A stretch of 37,263 nt of DNA. Origin: an uncultured Collinsella sp. (GTDB lineage: Bacteria > Actinomycetota > Coriobacteriia > Coriobacteriales > Coriobacteriaceae). The DNA is taken from NCBI GenBank assembly GCA_902490365.1, contig CABUDQ010000020.1:1-37263 (forward strand), in the 5' to 3' direction. The notes under the pieces are model-generated. The model worked only from the letters and a program-made list of their open reading frames with translations, was not told the origin of the DNA and made no database searches. The position numbers and the translations under genes were made by a program. Shown here piece by piece: positions 23,778-31,136 of this stretch. Numbering within the stretch: position 1 is the stretch's first letter; each line of letters opens with the position of its first letter.

Positions 23778-25247
23778 TTGTCACAGTTCACCGATATCAG
23801 CCGCATTAACGTGTGCGGCGGCGACGGCGGTGCCGGATGCATGTCGTTTAGGCGCGAGGCCTTTGTCCCCAAGGGTGGCCCCGATGGCGGCGACGGCGGT
23901 CGTGGCGGCAATGTCGTCATCCAGGCCGATGCTCAGCTGTCTTCACTGATCGATTACCGCTTTAAGCATCATTTTCGTGCCGAGCGCGGAACGCACGGTC
24001 AGGGCGCCCGCCGCAACGGAAAGAGCGGCGAGGACCTTATCTTGAAGGTTCCCATGGGCACCGTGGTGCGCGAGCTCGACCCCGAGACGCAGACCCCGAT
24101 GTTCGAGATTGCCGACTTGGTTCACGACGGTGAGCGCGTCGTCGTAGCACCCGGCGGCGCCGGCGGTCTGGGGAATACGCACTTTGTGACGTCGGTGCGC
24201 CGCGCGCCCGCGTTCGCCCAGCTTGGTGAGCCGGCCGAGGAGCACTGGATTGAGCTCGAGATGAAGCTCATGGCCGATGCCGCGCTCGTTGGCTTCCCCT
24301 CGGTGGGTAAGTCCTCGCTTATCGCGCGCATGAGTGCCGCTCGACCCAAGATCGCCGACTATCCGTTTACCACGCTCGTGCCCAACCTGGGTATGGTGCG
24401 TGCCGGCGAGTACTCCTATGTCGTTGCCGACGTCCCCGGCCTCATTGAGGGTGCGAGCGAAGGCAAGGGTCTGGGCCATCAGTTCCTGCGCCACATCGAG
24501 CGCACGGCACTCATCATGCATGTCGTCGATATGACGGGCGGTTTTGAGGATCGCGACCCGGTTGAGGATTACCGTATCATCAACCGCGAGCTCGAGCAGT
24601 ATGGCGCCGAGCTTTCGGAGCGCCCGCAGATCGTCGTCGCCAACAAGTGCGACGCGCCGGGCACGGCTGACAAGATTGCCGACCTCAAACGCGCTGCGCT
24701 CGACGATGGGCATATATTCTTTGCTGTGTCCGCCGTGACGGGCGCTGGCCTCAACACGCTGATGCTTGCCGTGGGCGAGCAGGTGGCTAAGCTGCGTGCC
24801 GAGTTGGCTGTCTCCGATGAGCCGGTCGACCTACGCGACGATGAGTGGGAGCGCCGCCGCCTGCAGCGTGAGAAGCGTTTCCGCATTGTTCAAGAAGAGC
24901 CCCATGCCTTCCGCGTGGTCGGTCGCGCCATCGAGCGCATGGTCATCCAGACCGACTGGGAAAACGAGGAGGCCGTCATCTACCTGCAGCATAAGTTTGC
25001 GCGCATGGGTGTTGACGACGCGCTCGAGAAGGCCGGCTGCCGTGCGGGCGACGAGGTCCGCATTTGCCAACGCGCCTTTGACTTTGAGGGCGCCGAGGAC
25101 TTCTCGGAGTACGAGGATGAGCTTGGGGACGAAGGCGGGGACGTTGCCGTTGAGGTCTTTGACGTAGCCGATGCTGCGGACGAGGGCGTCGAGGTTGTCG
25201 ATGCGGCGGACGTCGCGGACGATGTCGAGACCCCGGAGGGCGAGTAA
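23778..25247 (+). CDS. obgE: GTPase Obg (CgtA), with long acidic tail
   Basis: A 489-residue essential ribosome-associated GTPase. Residues 1-160 form the glycine-rich Obg domain (GGDGGAGCMSFRREAFVPKGGPDGGDGG). The G domain has G1 GFPSVGKS at 172-179, G3 DVPGLIEGA, G4 NKCD, and G5 SA. An OCT domain (RIVQEEPHAFRVVGRAIERMV...) occupies about 370-435. The final ~55 residues are an acidic Glu/Asp/Val/Ala tail. The TTG start has TAGGAGG seven bases upstream. It acts in 50S maturation and the stringent response in studied bacteria. nadD begins 3 bases later. Confidence 0.97.
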   Translation: MSQFTDISRINVCGGDGGAGCMSFRREAFVPKGGPDGGDGGRGGNVVIQADAQLSSLIDYRFKHHFRAERGTHGQGARRNGKSGEDLILKVPMGTVVRELDPETQTPMFEIADLVHDGERVVVAPGGAGGLGNTHFVTSVRRAPAFAQLGEPAEEHWIELEMKLMADAALVGFPSVGKSSLIARMSAARPKIADYPFTTLVPNLGMVRAGEYSYVVADVPGLIEGASEGKGLGHQFLRHIERTALIMHVVDMTGGFEDRDPVEDYRIINRELEQYGAELSERPQIVVANKCDAPGTADKIADLKRAALDDGHIFFAVSAVTGAGLNTLMLAVGEQVAKLRAELAVSDEPVDLRDDEWERRRLQREKRFRIVQEEPHAFRVVGRAIERMVIQTDWENEEAVIYLQHKFARMGVDDALEKAGCRAGDEVRICQRAFDFEGAEDFSEYEDELGDEGGDVAVEVFDVADAADEGVEVVDAADVADDVETPEGE

Positions 25248-25250
25248 GTC

Positions 25251-25928
25251 ATGTCGCTGCGCGGTGGAATTGGTCTGCCTGAGCTGCCTATCAAGGATGG
25301 TCAGGAGTTTCGGCTTGGCATCATGGGTGGCACCTTCGACCCGATTCACTACGGGCACTTGGTTACCGCCGAGCAGGCGCGCGAGTCGCTCGACTTGGAC
25401 GCCGTGCTCTTTATGCCGGCCGGCTCTCCCGCCTTTAAGCTCGACAAACCGGTGACGCCTGCCGAGGACCGTTATGCCATGACGGTTCTCGCCACCGCTG
25501 CGAATCCGGCTTTTTTGGCGAGCCGATTCGAGATCGACCGTCCGGGCGTGACCTATACGGCCGATACGCTTCATGCCCTTCGCGACTTTTACCCGCCTCA
25601 GGTAAAGCTCTACTTTATTACGGGCGCTGACGCGATTATAGATATTGTGACCTGGCATGATGCCGACCGAATCGCCGAGCTTGCCACGTTTATTGCGGCG
25701 ACGCGACCGGGCTTTGATATCGATACTGCTCGCGCGCGAATTAAAGAGTCGGGCCTGCCGTTTGACGTGCGTTATATCCAGATTCCGGCGCTGGCGATTA
25801 GCTCGACCAACATTCGCAAGCGAGTTGCCCGTGGCATGAGCGTGCGCTATCTTACGAGCGAGTCCGTGCTCGGCTATATTCGTAAACGCGGGCTGTATAC
25901 CGATCTGGGTCAAGAAGATTTTGAGTGA
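25251..25928 (+). CDS. nadD: Nicotinate-nucleotide adenylyltransferase
   Basis: A 225-residue enzyme transferring AMP from ATP to nicotinate mononucleotide, making deamido-NAD. The nucleotidyltransferase signature GGTFDPIHYGH is at 26-36 and ISSTNIR at 183-189. There is a ~20-residue N-terminal extension before the usual family start; the ATG at 25251, three bases after the obgE stop, is the only start with an acceptable purine stretch (GGAGGG, spaced 11). The obgE-nadD-yqeK-rsfS order is common in Gram-positive bacteria. Confidence 0.95.
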   Translation: MSLRGGIGLPELPIKDGQEFRLGIMGGTFDPIHYGHLVTAEQARESLDLDAVLFMPAGSPAFKLDKPVTPAEDRYAMTVLATAANPAFLASRFEIDRPGVTYTADTLHALRDFYPPQVKLYFITGADAIIDIVTWHDADRIAELATFIAATRPGFDIDTARARIKESGLPFDVRYIQIPALAISSTNIRKRVARGMSVRYLTSESVLGYIRKRGLYTDLGQEDFE

Positions 25929-25940
25929 TGGGGGGCTACG

Positions 25941-26549
25941 TTGTCGGTAGAGGATCAGTTTGAGGGCGATGAGCGCGCGCTGCTCAAGCGCATTCAAGAG
26001 CTGCTCGATGTTCGCATGAAAGATAAGCGCAAGCGCTATGTGCATTCGTTGGGTGTTGCCGAGACCGCACTTCATCTGGCCGAGGTCTACGGCGTTGACC
26101 GCTTTGATGCCGCTGCCGCCGGCTTAATTCACGACTGGGACAAGGTGCTTTCCGATGACGAGCTCGTGGCTCGCGCGCTTCACTATGGCATCAAGGTTGC
26201 CGGCTCTCCTTCCGCCGCGACGCCGCTTTTGCATGGCCCTGTTGCCGCCTATGAGCTTCCGCAGCTTTTTCCCGAGCTGTCACCGGCCGTTTTCCAGGCT
26301 GTCGACCGTCACACCGTAGGCGCCTGCGACATGACGCCGCTCGATATGGTGGTCTTTGTGGCCGATGCCATCGAGCCCAACCGCCATGGTGATTATGCCC
26401 ACGCGCTGCGCAAGATGGTGGGGGAGTCGACGCTTGACGAGTTGTTCTTCTCCTGTTTTGCGCAGGGTCTGGTCTATGTGATCCAGTCCGGGCGCTATCT
26501 TTATCCCACGGCTATTACGATTTACAACCATTACGCCCAGCTGCGCTAG
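25941..26549 (+). CDS. yqeK: HD-domain hydrolase YqeK (probable bis(nucleosyl)-tetraphosphatase, symmetrical)
   Basis: A 202-residue HD-domain protein. HSLGVAETALHLAEVYGVDRFDAAAAGLIHDWDK gives the first histidine and the HD pair; HGPVAAY, DRHTVG and VFVADAIEP supply the remaining metal ligands. YqeK members studied elsewhere split Ap4A into two ADP; I infer the same here. The TTG start follows a G-rich stretch (GGGGGG) five bases upstream. It lies 12 bases after nadD and 28 before rsfS. Confidence 0.9.
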   Translation: MSVEDQFEGDERALLKRIQELLDVRMKDKRKRYVHSLGVAETALHLAEVYGVDRFDAAAAGLIHDWDKVLSDDELVARALHYGIKVAGSPSAATPLLHGPVAAYELPQLFPELSPAVFQAVDRHTVGACDMTPLDMVVFVADAIEPNRHGDYAHALRKMVGESTLDELFFSCFAQGLVYVIQSGRYLYPTAITIYNHYAQLR

Positions 26550-26577
26550 CTCGGGTGTGTCTAGAAAGAGGTATTCC

Positions 26578-27033
26578 ATGGCCGACGAGACCATGACTGA
26601 CGAGCAGATTCTTGAAGGTGTGGAGCACAAGAGCTTCGCCGCCACGTCCGACCGCACCGCCGCCTCGCTGTCCGCGAGCGGTGTCGCCGCCGAGGATGTC
26701 GCCCGCGCTGCCGCGCAGGCCGCCTACGACAAGAAGGGTGAGGACGTGCAGGTGCTCGACCTGACCGAGCTTTCCGACGTGTGCGACTACTTTGTGCTTG
26801 CCACCGGTACCAACAACCGCCAGGTCGATTCGATCGTCGACGAGATCGAGGAGAAGGTCGCCGAGGCTTGCGGCGAGCATCCGTTCTCCATCGAGGGCCG
26901 CGAGCAGAAGACCTGGATGCTCATGGACTACGGCTCGGTTGTCGTCCACGTCTTCACTCCCGAAGCCCGCGACTTCTACCGCCTAGAAAAGCTCTGGGGT
27001 GACGCCCCCCAGCTCCCCCTCGACCTCCTCTAG
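26578..27033 (+). CDS. rsfS: Ribosomal silencing factor RsfS
   Basis: A 151-residue RsfS/Iojap protein, which binds L14 and blocks subunit joining under starvation. The family core begins near residue 43 (ARAAAQAAYDKKGEDVQVLDLTELSDVCDYFVLATGTNNRQVDSIVDEIEEKV) and ends with MDYGSVVVHVFTPEARDFYRLEKLWGDAP. About 40 extra N-terminal residues (acidic, then Ala/Ser-rich) precede the core. The ATG at 26578 has AAAGAGGT at seven bases; the upstream in-frame extension lacks one. It is the last gene of its operon, before a strong terminator. Confidence 0.95.
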   Translation: MADETMTDEQILEGVEHKSFAATSDRTAASLSASGVAAEDVARAAAQAAYDKKGEDVQVLDLTELSDVCDYFVLATGTNNRQVDSIVDEIEEKVAEACGEHPFSIEGREQKTWMLMDYGSVVVHVFTPEARDFYRLEKLWGDAPQLPLDLL

Positions 27034-27076
27034 TGGCTCATTTGATATGGGGCTTTTAGCTAGCCTCGCGCATTTC

Positions 27077-27121
27077 GCCGGGCAGTTGCGGTTTTCCGCA
27101 CCTGCCCGGCTTTCTATTTTT
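27077..27121 (+). terminator. Rho-independent terminator after rsfS
   Basis: GCCGGGCAG pairs with CTGCCCGGC, enclosing a second stem TGCGG/CCGCA with a small T-rich loop, followed by TTTCTATTTTT. It ends the obgE-rsfS transcript. The converging dinB gene ends at 27132; on that strand the hairpin has no T-tract but may still hinder collision. Confidence 0.9.
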
Positions 27122-27131
27122 ACAAAGGCGG

Positions 27132-28346
27132 TTAATCATTGAAGCGGGATTGGCGGCCGAAAGATAGGGCGGTGTCGCCGAACTTGTCTCGGACGGCATC
27201 GATCGCGACTGAGAGGTCGCGACGGTCGCTTGATTGGGCTCCGCGGTCGTCGACTTCGCAGAACAGGTCGGTCTGGATGCCGCCCCGATGGTCAAAGTCG
27301 CTCATCCCGATACCCGCCAGACGCACATGCATGCCTTCCTGCCAGATGTTGTCGAGCAGTTCGAGCGCAACCGCCACAAAGATGTTCTCATCGTCGGTGG
27401 GGTGGGGAAGCCGCCGCTGCGCCGTGCGTCCGCTGCCATACGAATACTTAAGCTTGAGCGTTACCGTGCCGCCCGTCAGTCCCTGACGGCGCAGGCGGCG
27501 TCCAACCGACTCTCCCAACAGCGCAATCGCCGCTTCGATGTCCCCACGCTCAGTCAAATCTTTCGCAAAGGTGCGCTCATTGCTCACGGATTTAACCTCG
27601 CGTTCCTCATCGAGGCTTGTTACTTCGGATATTTCGAGTCCCAGCGCACGCTGGCGCATGCGTTCGCCGTTGACGCCAAAAATAGAGGCCAAGGTTGATT
27701 CCGGTGAACGTGACAGCTCGCCGAGCGTGTAGATGCGCATGCGGCGCAGTCGCTCCTCGGCCGAGCGCCCGATGCCGCTCATGGCAGATACCGGCAGCGC
27801 GGCCAAAAAGCGCTGCTCGGTTCCGGGGCGCACGATGGTCAGCCCAAACGGCTTATCCCGCTCGCTTGCGATCTTTGCGACCGTCTTATTGCAGCCCACG
27901 CCTATGGAGCAGGTCACTCCCAGCGCTGCCACGCGGTCGCTTATACGCCGCGCAACCAGTAGCGGGTCTTCGGGCGCAAAGCGACCCGGTGTGATATCGA
28001 TAAAGGCTTCGTCGATGGATACGCGCTCAACGCGCGGCGTCTCCTCGGCGAGAATCGCCATGACCTGCGCGCTGACCTCACGATAGCGATCAAAATGCCC
28101 ATGCGTCCAAATGGCTTGCGGACAGAGGCGCCGCGCCTCGGCCGAGGGCATAGCGGAGTGCACGCCAAAGCGACGTGCCTCATACGAACACGTGGACACG
28201 ACGCCACGCGAATCGGCATCGCCACCCACGATGAGTGGCTTTCCGCGCCATTCGGGATGATCGAGCATTTCCACGCTCGCAAAAAACGCATCGAGGTCCA
28301 TCAGGCCCACCGCCGGACCCGTCCAGGGAGGCGGCGTGACGCCCAT
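27132..28346 (-). CDS. dinB: DNA polymerase IV (Y-family)
   Basis: A translesion polymerase of 404 residues from this start. Catalytic motifs: GLMDLDAFFASVE (metal-binding aspartate), STCSYEARRFGVHSAMP, ERVSIDEAFIDIT (the SIDEA acidic pair), SIGVGCNKTVAKIASERDKPFG; a helix-hairpin-helix (SGIGRSAEERLRRM) and the little-finger domain follow. The frame is open to an ATG at 28385, but that start lacks a ribosome site and the added 13 codons use codons (AGA, ACA, CAT) rare in the neighbouring genes; the ATG at 28346 has GAGG at good spacing. It is alone on the minus strand, converging on rsfS and diverging from rpsP. Confidence 0.93.
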   Translation of the reverse strand: MGVTPPPWTGPAVGLMDLDAFFASVEMLDHPEWRGKPLIVGGDADSRGVVSTCSYEARRFGVHSAMPSAEARRLCPQAIWTHGHFDRYREVSAQVMAILAEETPRVERVSIDEAFIDITPGRFAPEDPLLVARRISDRVAALGVTCSIGVGCNKTVAKIASERDKPFGLTIVRPGTEQRFLAALPVSAMSGIGRSAEERLRRMRIYTLGELSRSPESTLASIFGVNGERMRQRALGLEISEVTSLDEEREVKSVSNERTFAKDLTERGDIEAAIALLGESVGRRLRRQGLTGGTVTLKLKYSYGSGRTAQRRLPHPTDDENIFVAVALELLDNIWQEGMHVRLAGIGMSDFDHRGGIQTDLFCEVDDRGAQSSDRRDLSVAIDAVRDKFGDTALSFGRQSRFND

Positions 28347-28360
28347 GGCATCCTCATAGC

Positions 28361-28374
28361 CGTATGTATGTTCG
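28361..28374 (-). promoter_or_regulatory. LexA-like half-palindromic site before dinB
   Basis: Read on the minus strand, CGAACATACATACG matches the Gram-positive LexA consensus CGAACRNRYGTTYG at all but two defined positions, with an intact first half-site. It lies 15 bases before the preferred dinB start. SOS control of dinB is common; the site itself is a prediction. Confidence 0.4.
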
Positions 28375-28431
28375 CGTCTTTCCATGTCATGAGTATACCG
28401 CGCAGCTCATGTGGGGTGCGTGTATGTGCTT

Positions 28432-28467
28432 GCAAATCCCGAATTCTTGTCTAAGATATGGATTTGC
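28432..28467. repeat. Inverted repeat in the dinB-rpsP divergent gap
   Basis: GCAAATCC (28432-28439) and GGATTTGC (28460-28467) form a perfect eight-base inverted repeat separated by 20 bases. The left arm overlaps a TTGCAA hexamer which, with TAAGAT 16 bases later, is a possible promoter toward rpsP. It could be an operator or a transcript hairpin. The remainder of the 240-base gap between the two starts holds the second promoter and nothing else I can see. Confidence 0.45.
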
Positions 28468-28501
28468 CCTCGACTACACCGAAGAAGTTGGTCTCACGGA
28501 C

Positions 28502-28530
28502 TTCACCTGCCCGCGTCGATGGCGTATTAT
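28502..28530 (+). promoter_or_regulatory. Promoter of the rpsP operon
   Basis: TTCACC at 28502-28507 and TATTAT at 28525-28530, separated by 17 bases, would start transcription about 50 bases before rpsP. The -10 matches consensus at five of six positions. Confidence 0.6.
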
Positions 28531-28586
28531 GTTCAACTGTTTGTTTGTAGTTGCAGCCTAAAGCTGCTTGGTTGGAGGAGTTTCCT

Positions 28587-28928
28587 TTGGCAGTCAAGAT
28601 TCGCCTTGCTCGTCACGGCGCTAAGAAGCGTCCGTACTACCGTGTCGTCGTCGCCGATTCCCGCGCCCCGCGTGACGGTCGTATCATCGAGGAGGTTGGC
28701 CGCTACAACCCGATGACCGCCCCCAAGACCATCAACCTCGACCTCGAGAAGATCGCCGACTGGCAGTCCAAGGGCGCTCAGCTCACCGACGCCGTCGCCG
28801 CTCTGGTCAAGGCCGCCAACGAGGGCGAGAAGACCGAGACCGTCGTCAAGAAGTCCAAGAAGCAGCTCGCCAAAGAGGCCGAGGCCGCTAAGGCTGCCGC
28901 TGAGGCCGCTGAGGGCGCCGAGGAGTAA
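28587..28928 (+). CDS. rpsP: 30S ribosomal protein S16
   Basis: A 113-residue S16. The start AVKIRLARHGAKKRPYYRVVVADSRAPRDGR is diagnostic, followed by EEVGRYNPM and the WQSKGAQLTD region. About 30 C-terminal residues are Lys, then Ala/Glu-rich (EAEAAKAAAEAAEGAEE), beyond the usual core. The TTG start at 28587 has GGAGGAG seven bases upstream; the frame is open 12 codons further up without homology. It heads the rpsP-khpA-rimM-trmD-lepB unit. Confidence 0.97.
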   Translation: MAVKIRLARHGAKKRPYYRVVVADSRAPRDGRIIEEVGRYNPMTAPKTINLDLEKIADWQSKGAQLTDAVAALVKAANEGEKTETVVKKSKKQLAKEAEAAKAAAEAAEGAEE

Positions 28929-28931
28929 ATC

Positions 28932-29216
28932 GTGCCTGAGGTTGACGCTGCACAGCTCGAGGGTGAGGCAATGCTCTCAGATCGCATCGCCGATCTCGTC
29001 GAATATCTCGTTGTTCAGATCGTCGACGACCCGGATTCCGTGAGCCTTGAGGTCATCGATGGTGACGACGCCTCCACGATTGAGGTTTCGGTCGCCGAGG
29101 ATGACGTCGCTAAGGTCATCGGCCGTCGTGGCCGTACCATCAAGGCCATTCGCACGCTCGCCCGTGCACTGGCCGCTCGCCTTGACACTGCTGTCGAGGT
29201 AGAGGTTCTGGGCTAG
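28932..29216 (+). CDS. khpA: KH-domain RNA-binding protein KhpA
   Basis: A 94-residue protein whose C-terminal half is a single KH domain with the loop IGRRGRTIKAIRTLARALAARLD. KhpA typically pairs with KhpB (Jag) and influences cell size and ribosome or mRNA functions in Gram-positive bacteria. Its place between rpsP and rimM is the conserved one. It starts at GTG with GAGGAG from the end of rpsP upstream; the first ~15 residues are an acidic leader. Confidence 0.92.
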   Translation: MPEVDAAQLEGEAMLSDRIADLVEYLVVQIVDDPDSVSLEVIDGDDASTIEVSVAEDDVAKVIGRRGRTIKAIRTLARALAARLDTAVEVEVLG

Positions 29217-29220
29217 GACC

Positions 29221-29742
29221 TTGAGGTCCCAGTACAAAAACATCGCCCGTGTGGTCAAGCCGCACGGAAGGAAGGGGGAGGTCCTCGCGCAGCCGCTGCG
29301 GGGGCTTCCTTCTGTATTAGAGCCGGGTATGCGCGTCGCCCTGACGCCGCCGGCGCTCAAGCGCGACCGCTTTTGCACGGTCGTGTCCGTCACCGATACG
29401 GGCGATGGCGATCTGGTCTCGTTTGAGGGCATTGACGACTTGACGGCCGCCGAGGGCATCACGGGATGCTATGTGTTGGCAAATCGTGACGATTTTGAGC
29501 TCGATTCACTCGACGCCGCCTATTCCGACCTGATGGGTCGCGAGGTGGTCGACGAGCGCTTCGGTTCACTCGGTACGATCGTCGAGATCATGTCGACGCC
29601 CGCTAACGATGTTTGGGTTGTCGAGGGCGATCGGTACGGCGAGGTACTGATTCCCGTGATCGAGCAGGTTGTGCTCGATCTTCCCGACACAGGAACAATT
29701 TCCGTCCACGTTATGGACGGCCTGATCGATATGGACAAGTAG
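29221..29742 (+). CDS. rimM: Ribosome maturation factor RimM
   Basis: A 173-residue RimM assisting assembly of the 30S head near S19. The N-terminal domain has IARVVKPHGRKGEVLAQPL (family pattern G-x-HG-x-KGEV); the PRC-barrel domain in the second half includes DLMGREVVDERFGSLGTIVEIM and a YGEVLIPVIEQVV segment. The TTG start at 29221 follows AGGA at a very short distance, so translation may depend on coupling with khpA, whose stop lies 4 bases upstream. No better start keeps the conserved N-terminus. Confidence 0.92.
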   Translation: MRSQYKNIARVVKPHGRKGEVLAQPLRGLPSVLEPGMRVALTPPALKRDRFCTVVSVTDTGDGDLVSFEGIDDLTAAEGITGCYVLANRDDFELDSLDAAYSDLMGREVVDERFGSLGTIVEIMSTPANDVWVVEGDRYGEVLIPVIEQVVLDLPDTGTISVHVMDGLIDMDK

Positions 29743-29752
29743 GGAGGACAAC

Positions 29753-30511
29753 ATGCTGATTGAGACCCTTTCGGTCTTTCCCGAGATGTTTGAGCCCGTC
29801 ATGTCCACATCGATTTTGGGCCGCGCCCGCAAGGCCGGCCTTTTTGATTTTAAGGCGTATAACCTGCGCGACTGGACGCACGACCGTCATCGTACCGTCG
29901 ATGACGAGCCGTACGGCGGCGGGCAGGGCATGCTCATGAAGGTCGAGCCTATCGCAGAGGCCATCGAGGCCATTAGCGCAGAGGGTCCCAAGCCCACGGT
30001 TGTGTTCTTCACCCCCTGTGGCGAGCCCTTTACGCAGCATGTGGCCGAGCGCCTGCTCAAAAGTGAGCGCCTGCTGTTTGTGTGCAGCCGCTACGAGGGC
30101 GTCGACGAGCGTGCCTATGCGTATGCCGACGAGCGCCTGTCGATCGGCGATTACGTGCTCACGGGCGGCGAGCTTCCCGCTATGGTCGTTGCCGATGCCG
30201 TCGTACGCCTGATCCCCGGCGCCCTTGGTGATGAGATGAGCAACGTCGACGAGTCGTTCTCGACCGCCGAGGACGGAGGCCTGCTCGAGTACGCGCAGTA
30301 CACCCGTCCCGCCGAGTTCAACGGCGAGGGCGTGCCTCCGGTGCTTGTGAGCGGCGATCACGCCAAGGTCGATGCCTGGCGTCGCAAGAACGCCATCGAG
30401 CGCACCTGCCGCTGGCGTCCGGACTTGATCGAGACGGCGCGGCTCACGCCCGAGGAGCGCGCTTACGCGCAGGTGATCCTTGACGCTTCGTATTCGCAGA
30501 GCGAGGAGTGA
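29753..30511 (+). CDS. trmD: tRNA (guanine-N1)-methyltransferase TrmD
   Basis: A 252-residue SPOUT methyltransferase making m1G37 in tRNAs, which prevents frameshifting. Signatures: TLSVFPEMFEP, NLRDWTHDRHRTVDDEPYGGGQGMLMK, VCSRYEGVDERAY, the trefoil-knot SIGDYVLTGGELPAMVVADAVVRLIPG, and EYAQYTRPAEFNGEGVPPVLVSGDHAKVDAWRR. GGGAGGA lies well placed before the ATG. In most genomes rplS follows; here lepB follows directly, with its ribosome site inside the end of trmD. Confidence 0.97.
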   Translation: MLIETLSVFPEMFEPVMSTSILGRARKAGLFDFKAYNLRDWTHDRHRTVDDEPYGGGQGMLMKVEPIAEAIEAISAEGPKPTVVFFTPCGEPFTQHVAERLLKSERLLFVCSRYEGVDERAYAYADERLSIGDYVLTGGELPAMVVADAVVRLIPGALGDEMSNVDESFSTAEDGGLLEYAQYTRPAEFNGEGVPPVLVSGDHAKVDAWRRKNAIERTCRWRPDLIETARLTPEERAYAQVILDASYSQSEE

Positions 30512-30513
30512 GT

Positions 30514-31077
30514 ATGGTTCCTACGCAACATTCCGCGTTGAGGGGCGCTTTTGAGTGGATCGCGGTCATCGCGATCGCACTGGTCGCCACCTTCTTGATT
30601 CGCTCGTTTGTGGTCGAGCCCTTTGTAGTGCCCACCGGTTCCATGGAGGACACGATCGAGATCGGCGATCAGATTCTGGCGCAGAAGGTGACGCTCGAAC
30701 TCGGACAGCCCGTCAAACAGGGCGATATCGTGGTGTTTCACAACCCCGATGCCACATCCGAGCATGACGTGCTGGTAAAGCGCGTCATCGCCACGGCCGG
30801 CCAGACGGTCGACCTTCAGGACGGCAAGGTCGTCGTTGACGGCCAGGCGCTCGACGAGGACTATACGACGGGCATGAGCTGGCCGCTTTCGGTCCAAGCG
30901 CCTGGCGCCCAGGTGAGTTATCCCTACACCGTTCCCGACGGGTGCGTGTGGGTGATGGGCGACAACCGCGAAAACTCTGCCGACTCGCGCTACTTTGGTC
31001 CCGTCGATCGCTCTGATTTGATCGCTGTGGCGCTTGTGCGCTACTGGCCGCTCAACCGCATCGGCGCTATCGACTAA
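30514..31077 (+). CDS. lepB: Type I signal peptidase
   Basis: A 187-residue S26 peptidase that releases exported proteins from their signal peptides. One N-terminal membrane helix (about 14-31) is followed by PTGSMEDTI with nucleophile Ser43, VLVKRVIATAGQ with general base Lys89, and GDNRENSADSRYFGPV. A GTG at 30508 would overlap the trmD stop but lies directly on the ribosome site; the ATG at 30514 sits five bases after GAGGAG and is preferred. It is the last gene of the rpsP unit. Confidence 0.94.
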   Translation: MVPTQHSALRGAFEWIAVIAIALVATFLIRSFVVEPFVVPTGSMEDTIEIGDQILAQKVTLELGQPVKQGDIVVFHNPDATSEHDVLVKRVIATAGQTVDLQDGKVVVDGQALDEDYTTGMSWPLSVQAPGAQVSYPYTVPDGCVWVMGDNRENSADSRYFGPVDRSDLIAVALVRYWPLNRIGAID

Positions 31078-31084
31078 AAACCGC

Positions 31085-31090
31085 TATAGT
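31085..31090 (+). promoter_or_regulatory. Candidate -10 box before glyQ
   Basis: TATAGT is the best -10-like hexamer in the 59-base gap between lepB and glyQ, about 45 bases before glyQ. No good -35 is visible. The gap is too short for a T-box riboswitch, and none of its conserved elements are seen. Confidence 0.3.
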
Positions 31091-31136
31091 ACAGTACCTA
31101 ACCGTGTAATCGTTTCGACGAGGGGATATTAGAGGC

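Noticed and set aside
31078..31136. T-box riboswitch before glyQ
   Set aside because: The gap is 59 bases, too short, and no T-box sequence or specifier loop is visible.
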